Source: Caenorhabditis elegans (taxonomy: Eukaryota; Nematoda; Chromadorea; Rhabditida; Rhabditidae). Taken from it: a stretch of DNA of 64,000 nt. Position numbers and translations under genes: made by a program. Positions 57,599 through 64,000 of this stretch are shown one piece after another. The stretch is taken from contig NC_003281.10 of assembly GCF_000002985.6 (NCBI RefSeq), forward strand, positions 12,400,001 through 12,464,000, given 5' to 3'. The first letter of the stretch is position 1. Every line of letters begins with the position of its first letter. The notes beneath the pieces are model-generated. The model was not told where the DNA came from and searched no databases. It saw only the letters and a program-made list of their open reading frames with translations.

Positions 57599-60500
57599 AT
57601 GCAGGCACTGCAAGAACGCCTCGAAAAACTTGAAAATGCGACCGGCAGTGAAGTTTGGGAGGTCTTGAAAGCGGTCAGTTTTATACTTTGATATGCTTCT
57701 AAATAAATTAAAAATACACTTTTTTTTCAGTCAGAACCCGAACTTCGTCAAGATCTAAGCTCTCTTCAAAAGCTGAAAGCTGACAAAGAATCCGCGGCTC
57801 GCGAAGCTCTGACAGCACTGAAAACAAAGAAAAATGAGCTGAAAAATCTGAAAAATGACGTGGAATCCTTGAAAAATGAATATAAAACATATATTGAAAT
57901 GGTGGAAAATGGCTTAAAACAAAGTGGATTAGATATAAAACAAGTTGTGCAAGTTTTCGAAAGAGTTTTGGAAGAATCTTTGTTAGTTTTTCAATTTTTT
58001 GCAATTTTTTGCAATTTCTTAAAATTTCAGATCGGAAAAACGCTTGGCAATATTATCAACAATCGATTCAGCGCATATTTCTGACATAAAATCAATAAAA
58101 ACCCCTGTTAAATCAATATTGAAGCTACTGGAGGACCCGAATAAGCTACAACTCAGAATTTTAGTGCAAAGCGAGCTCCGGGAGTTTTCAAATTCTGCAA
58201 TCGAGATTTTCCGTCGAAGTCTATGGGATTTGTTTCAAAATCAAGGAATTCCGATGAAAAATCTCGGGGAAATGCCGAATTCGGAGGATTTTCTTCAAAA
58301 AATTGGCGAATTATTTCAATTTTCCACTGATTTAGACAAACTTATCGCTGGAAATTGGGGAAAATCGATTGAAAATCTAATTTCCGCAGCATTTGGACAA
58401 CTTTCCAACTATTGTATCGATATTATTGAGAACGAGCGAGGAGAAGCCGATTTTGAGTGGATTTTGAAAAGTTCACATGATTGGGCGAAAAATTTGAGTC
58501 AAATCCTGCAAAAAACAGTGGAAAAGTCGAATTTGGAGTCGGAATTGAAGCAGGAATTCGAGGAAAAGTTCAACGAGAAATTCGTGGATTTTATTAAATT
58601 AATCACGAGAAAATTCTTGGAAAAGGTGCTTAAAATTGATTTAAATCACGCGGTTCCGGCCTTCCTCTTTGAATTTTTCGCGCTCCATTGACAATCGCCT
58701 GCCGGACAACGCGTGGGAAAGTGTCGTGTACTCCACACGGACTAAAACCGAGCCGCGACGCGACACGCAACGCGCCGTAAATCTACCCCAGATATGGCCT
58801 GGCCTAGTTCGGCAAAAACTCTTCCATTTCAATTTATGAGGGAAACCAGAAATCCGTGATACCCTCAAACTCAAAAAAGCCAGAAAAAAACGAAAAAATC
58901 CGAGAAAAATCCAATTTTAGTTTGAATTCCCGCCAAACCAAGAATCGCGACCAATCAGCGATTCGCTCCGCCCACTTTCCGACCAATCGGCGGATTTTTT
59001 CGTTTTTTTTTTGTGATTTTTTGAATTGTTTCCAAGCAAAACTTTTAAAATGTCAAATTACAGAACATAAAAGAGCCTACAATATTCTCAAATGTGGCTC
59101 AGATGCTCAAAAAGTTCAAAATTTCGTCGGAATTCAACTTATCGGGAGATCGAGATCTACAGGAACCATTTTATGAGCCGAAATTCATGAGCAGATGGAT
59201 TTTGGTATATTACATAGTCGCGAAAATTTCAGAGTACCCGGTCTTGACACAACTGTTTGCGCCTCTAAAGATTACTGTAGTTTCAAAAAAAATTTTTTTT
59301 TTTTAACCAATAAAAACCGAATTTTCATTCGTTTTTTCTAGTTTTTCGTTTAAAAACGTACTAATTTCTCAAAACAGTTGAAAAATACCAAACATTTTTA
59401 AAAAAAGTCAAGAAAAACTATGAAAACTTAAAATTTTGCATAGTTTTCCGATAAAAACCCTCCAATTAATTGAAAATCTGAATTAAAACACGTAAAATCG
59501 TTGAAAACACCAAAAATTTGGCAAAAAATCCAAATTTTCTCAAAAAGTCTGATATTAAGCACCTAACAACAGTCGGAAACCACTAGAAATTCTGAAAAAC
59601 TAGGAAAAATTAGGAATTTTCGTAATTTTAATTGATTTTTCATGGTTTTTCGATAAAAAAACCTACTAATTGAAAAAAAAAATCTGATTAAAAACGCAAA
59701 AAAATCGGGAAAAATTGGAATTAAATTTAAAAAAATTAAGAAAACTCGGAATTTTCAAGAGTTTTCACAATTTTTGCGGTAAAAAAAATGAAATTTTGAA
59801 AAAAAAACCCAGGAAAAACTATGAAAAATCTGATTTTTTCGATAAAAAAAGCTATAAATTAGTGAAAAAAACCAAAAAAAAAGTCGGATTTTTCATAGTT
59901 TTTCGGTAAAAATCTATTAAATTTTGAAAAAAAAGTCAAGAAAAACTATGAAAAATTGGAATTGATTGAAAAGCTTAATTAAAACGCGTTAAAACAGTTG
60001 AAAACAGCTGAAAACACAAAAAATGTGAAAAAAAATTGAAAAAAACCCTTCAAAATGATCAAAAATCTAAAATTAAGCACCTGAAAACTGTCGGCAATCA
60101 CCTAAAATTTTGAATAACCCAAAAAAAAACTAGGAAAAATTAAAAAATTTCGATTTTTTGAATAACTTTTTGATAAAACCCCATAAAAATTGTGCCTACA
60201 GTATTACAAAAATTCTGAGAATTCGTATTACACAACATATTTGACGCGCAAAATATGAAATATCTCGTAGCGAAAACTACAGTAATCCTTTAAATGACTA
60301 CTGTAGCGCTTGTGTGTCGATTTACGGGTCCAGTTTTCGAAATGAAAATCGAGATCCCGTAAATCGACACAAGAGCTACAGTGGTGTCCATTTTGGTGTG
60401 ATCTACAAAAAATGCGGGAATTTTTTTATCCAAAAAATGTGACGTCAGCAGTGTTCTTAGCCATACGAAATCTGTTGAGAAGTCTGCGTCTAAATTCCCG

Positions 60501-63500
60501 CGTTTTTGGTAGATCACACCGAAATGGGACAATTGACACCACATTTAGAGGATTACTGTAGTTTTCGCTACGAGATATTTCATATTTTGCGCGTCAAATA
60601 TGTTGTGCAATACGCATTCTCAGAATTTTGTATTTCTGTAATCTTTAAAGGATGACTAACGGTTCGGATGATGATTGAACGTATAGACCCAAAATGAGCT
60701 CAAATGAACGAATTTCGTACTGAAACTGCTCAACAATTTTTCAAAATTTTTTTATGGCGGTTCAAAATTGTGAAAAAATTACACTGATTTTAGTTGAAAT
60801 CACGAATTTTTCCCATTTTTCCGTGTCACATCTGTCCGAAGTTGACTTTTTTGGAATTATCATCCTTTATTGCATATTTTGGTAGTTTATCTCATTTAAT
60901 TTCGTCGATTAAAGTACATTTAAAGCCAATAGGTAACCAATTTCGATGATTTTTGGTTACCTATCGGCTTTAAATGTACTTTAACCGACGAAATTAAATG
61001 AGATTAATTACCAATATATGTAATAAAAGACGATAATTCCAAAAAATCCAACTTCAGACAGATGTGACACGGGAAAATGGGAAAAATTCGTGATTTTAGC
61101 CAAAATCAGTGTAATTTTTTCAAAATTTTGAACCGCCATAAAAAATTTGTGAAAAATTGTTGAGCAGTTTCATTAAGAAATTCGTTCATTTAAGCTTATT
61201 TTGGGGGTCTATACGTTCAAAATCATCCGAACCGTTAGTCATCATTTAAGGCGCATGTCTTTTTGTTGCATTTAGCAAAACTTTTTCGTGTCGAGACCAA
61301 AAAAAAGATTCTTGCAGCTTGAAGTGGAAATGTATAAAATCACATGCGACAAGCTTCTATCATCTGCTTCATGTTTCGAACCCCTTCCATCAATTTTCAT
61401 TGGAAAAAGTTCGAATTTTTGGTGGGCTTCCGAGGTTACTGTATTCTTTGATCAATGGATTTCACGAATCGATAATAATATTAATTGTCTCGAAAATTTG
61501 GATGCTCAAAGAGCATTTTACGAGGTTTTATACGCTTTGATGATTGATTTATGCACACGAATTCATGTGGAAGCCAATCGATTATATTCGGAATCATCTT
61601 GGTCAAATGATGTTTATTTAGTGATGAATACGGTTTGGGAGTTGAAAAGATTGGTTCAGGTGGGCAGAGGATATTGATTTTTGAAAAAAACAACAAAAAA
61701 AAACGAAATTTATCTTTTTTTTTGTTTTGAAAAATCGGAAAAAAACCATTTTTTATTTAAAAAAAACTGAATTTTCAGTGTTTTTTCCAATTTTTCTTGT
61801 AGAATTTTTCTGAATTTTTAATAATTTCAAACTAAAAAATAGATTTATTAATTTTTTTTTTGTTCTGAAAAAAAAAATATTTGAAAAAAAAATATCAAAA
61901 ATCACGGTTTTTTTTTATTATTTTTTATCTGAAAAATTAAAAAAAACCGCCCAGAAAATTCAATTCAATTTTACAAAATATTTTTTTAAAAACCTTTAAT
62001 TTATTACATGACCACACCAAATTCTGAGAATGCGTATCGCGCAACATATTTGACGCGCAAAATATCTCGTAGCGAAAACTACAGTAATCCTTTCAATACG
62101 ACTACTGTAGCGCTCTTGTGTCGATTTACGGGCTATTAAATGGGTTTAAATGACTTATTTCAAAAATCGAGCATCCCGTAAATCGACACAAGCGCTACAG
62201 TAGTCATCTAAAGGATTACTGTAGTTTTCGCTACGAGATATTTTGCGCGTCAAATATGTTGCGTAATACGCATTTTCAGCATTTTTTGTTCATTTAATAA
62301 ACGTCACGGTCCGATAAGTAATACCTGTACGCAATTTGTCTACCGTATACCTGATTTTTTATTTTTTCATTAAAAAAAAATATTTTGTAAAAAATTGAAT
62401 TTTCTGGGTTTTTTAAAAATTTTTCAGATCAAAAAAAATCATTTATTCTATTTTTCTAACAAAATATTTTTTAAAAAATTGCAGAAATTGTTCTAAATAA
62501 TAAAAAAAATTCGTTAAAAAGTTTTTGAAAAAAATAAAAAATAACCGTTTTTCTTGGAATTTTTTATATTTAGAGCAATTTCTAAGTACAATTTTTAAAA
62601 AATATCGAAAAACACCAATTTTGTTAGAAAAATAGGAAAAAATAATTTTTTTCATCTGAAAAATTTTTAAAAAACCAGAAAATTCAATTTTTTACAAAAT
62701 ATTACATAATCACAAAATTCAGAGAATACGTATTGCACAACATATTTGACGCGCAAAATATGAAATATCTCGTAGCGGAAACTACAGTAATTCTTTGAAA
62801 TTTCTACGGTGGGCTTGTGTCGATTTACGGGATCTCGATTTTTGAAACTAATCGAGATCCCGTAAATCGACACAAAAAGCGTTACAGAAATCTAAATTTT
62901 TCCAATTTTGTAAAAAATTCAATTTTTAATTTTTTTTTTATCGTAAAAATTTTTGTCTATTTTCTAATAAAAAAATTTGCATTTTTAATGATTTTTGTGC
63001 AATTCGGTTTGCAAAAAATCTTTAATTTAAAATTTTTTTGAACTTCTAAAAATTTCAATGTTTTAAAGTTTTCTTTTAAAAAAAAATCAATTTTTTTTTC
63101 TCTAAATTCAAAAATTGATTGAATTTTCCAAAATTTTTTTTCTGGGCAAAAAAAAAATTTTTCTGAAAATGTACAAAACCGCTATATTCTGAAAAAGGGC
63201 ATTTTCCTAGTGTTTGGAGAGCAATTTTGAGCCCTCTAACTACAAAATTGCCCATTTTAGAGGAGTTTCAAAATTGTGACTTTTTGCCATTAATTGTCCA
63301 TTTTTGCCACTTTTTAATAGTTTTTGATGGGTTGAACCTAGTTTTTCTGAATTCTACGTATATGAATTACCCGTTTTCAACAAATTTAGCCAACTTTTTT
63401 TTTTGCCCATTTTGATTTTTCAGCCATTTAATGACTGTCCTTTTTTTCTGGGCAAAAAAATATTTTTTGGAAATCATTAGAAATAGGAAAAGGGCAATTT

Positions 63501-64000
63501 TTTAGGGTTCTGACATCAATTTTGAGTCGTCTAACTACAAAATTGCCCATTTTAGAGGACTTTCAAAATTGTCATTTTTTGCCATAAATTGTCATTTTTG
63601 CCACTTTTTATTAGTTTTTGACGGGTTAAACCTAGTTTTTCTGAATTCTCCATATATGAATTACCCGTTTTCAACAAATTTAGGCAACTTTTTATTTTTG
63701 CCCATTTTCATTTTTCAGCCATCTAATGACTGTCCTGTTTTTGCAGATTTCAACGGAATCCTGGCCAATGCCACCATTTGAAGTAGAAAAAGCATATGAA
63801 GATGAATGGAATCGCCTGAGTGGAATGATTGTTGAATATTTAAATGATATAGTTGATAATATGGATAGATGTGTTCGATCGAGCTATGCTAGTGATAAGC
63901 AAAAAGTGATTAAAGAGACATTTTTTCATGTTATTAAATGTTTGAATAATGTTACAATCAAAGCGAGCAAACCATCGACAAGTCGGCTGTTGAATGTATT
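57599..64000 (+). CDS. Coiled-coil protein, probable RINT1/Tip20-like ER tethering factor (3' end outside window)
   Basis: Exons seen: 57599-57673, 57731-57981, 58031-58625, 59064-59204, 61318-61659 and 63747 to the window end, all phase-consistent; about 555 residues so far. The start ATG follows AATTCAG directly. An N-terminal coiled coil spans about residues 1-85 (LRQDLSSLQKLKADKESA, LKNLKNDVESLKNEY); the remainder is helical with no catalytic motif. By eye, the spacing and residues of WWASEVTVFFDQWISRIDN and the following QRAFYEVLYALMIDL segment resemble the RINT1 region with a DRY...LQFLELQ pattern, and the N-terminus resembles the RINT1 KSLKKLDKL segment. RINT1/Tip20 belongs to the NRZ/Dsl1 complex for Golgi-to-ER vesicle tethering. 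Alternatives: another CATCHR protein. A missed exon within the 2.1 kb fourth intron is possible. Confidence 0.5.
58650..58858. mobile_element. Element F MITE (inverted orientation)
   Basis: 'CACGCGGTTCCGGCCTTCCTC' to 'GAGGGAAACCAGAAATCCGTG', 25 bp after the donor of exon 58031-58625. The exon's open frame runs into it, but the donor GTGCTT at 58626 removes it. Confidence 0.87.
60205..60650. repeat. Element A interrupted by element C
   Basis: Left arm 60.205-60.38 and right arm 60.545-60.65 kb of element A are split by element C (about 60381-60543), whose ends GGTGTCCATTTTGGTGTGAT and inverse (GACACCAC) are palindromic with GACGTCAGCA in the loop. Confidence 0.85.
60652..61249. repeat. Palindrome H, long copy
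   Basis: 'GATGACTAACGGTTCGGATGATGATTGAACGTATAGACCC' mirrored by 'GGGTCTATACGTTCAAAATCATCCGAACCGTTAGTCATC'. About 600 bp, arms of nearly 290 bp, centre near 60.94 kb, ending about 70 bp before exon 61318-61659. Confidence 0.92.
62020..62895. repeat. Two element A copies in the RINT1-like gene's fifth intron
   Basis: A complete copy at 62.02-62.285 kb ('ATTCTGAGAATGCGTATCGC' to 'GCGTAATACGCATTTTCAGC') and a truncated one at 62.695-62.895 kb. Between them is a K fragment (62.30-62.36) and an AT-rich inverted stretch. Confidence 0.85.
63180..63745. repeat. Tandem duplication of about 290 bp
   Basis: Copy 1 about 63.185-63.45 and copy 2 about 63.48-63.745 kb share 'GGGCAATTTT', 'CTAACTACAAAATTGCCCAT', 'CCTAGTTTTTCTGAATTC' and 'TTTTCAGCCATTTAATGACTGTCC' with about 90% identity. 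The second copy runs into the acceptor of the exon at 63747, so copy 1 contains a decoy of the acceptor region. Confidence 0.9.

Noticed and set aside
59233..59310. Possible exon after TTTCAG at 59228-59232 in the RINT1-like gene
   Set aside because: It would require a 28-nt intron, and the sequence (GGTCTTGACAC...GCGCCTCTAAAG...TACTGTAG) is a widespread repeat.
1..64000. tRNA, rRNA, CRISPR or phage-type features
   Set aside because: Looked for cloverleaf-like GGTTCGA / A-box patterns, regular spacer arrays and phage genes; saw none. The hairpins present are interspersed palindromic repeats.

Overview
The window is nematode genomic DNA. It shows short introns with T-rich acceptors ending in TTTCAG, ATGs sitting just after trans-splice-like acceptors, and abundant AT-rich palindromic repeats. 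Gene content identifies Caenorhabditis elegans, and I recognise the chromosome III pie-1 neighbourhood (YAC Y49E10 area): tat-1, pie-1, snr-6, two class 3 lipases, ani-1 and scav-3. Recognition is from protein sequence and gene order read by eye. Every splice model below was checked for reading-phase continuity at each junction, not against transcripts.

Layout. 0-20.7 kb (minus): tat-1, a P4-ATPase phospholipid flippase, with 15 shared coding exons and two alternative C-terminal exons; the distal one runs off the left edge. Its introns are packed with repeats. 20.7-26.9 kb: intergenic, repeat-rich, shared by divergent tat-1 and pie-1. 26.9-29.1 kb (plus): pie-1, the CCCH zinc-finger germline determinant. 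29.3-29.6 kb (minus): snr-6, SmE. 30.5-33.8 kb (plus): secreted lipase A. 34.4-35.7 kb (plus): a small protein with three HCCC zinc sites (TAZ-like). 36.5-41.1 kb (plus): a serine-rich/HTH exon set and an F-box/FTH (FBXA-type) part that are not in one reading frame, so probably one broken gene. 42.7-46.1 kb (minus): lipase B, paralogue of A. 46.7-53.2 kb (minus): ani-1, anillin. 53.7-56.8 kb (minus): scav-3, CD36/LIMP-2 family. 57.6 kb to the right edge (plus): a partial coiled-coil protein, best read as RINT1/Tip20-like.

The genes are mostly housekeeping or germline: membrane lipid asymmetry, splicing, germline silencing, cytokinesis, lysosomal lipid handling and ER-Golgi tethering. Only the two lipases and the FBXA-type material are lineage-specific family expansions. 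No prokaryotic-type system, CRISPR array, virus or transposase gene was seen.

The most striking non-genic content is dense: at least twelve recurrent inverted-repeat families, several inserted inside one another, with one clean TA target-site duplication. There are also ten or so arrays of a 'CCGGCAAATTGCCG' minisatellite, a 1.9 kb 'ATTATCGATTTTT' intron array, poly-G tracts, and an intron present in lipase A but absent from lipase B that carries a MITE.
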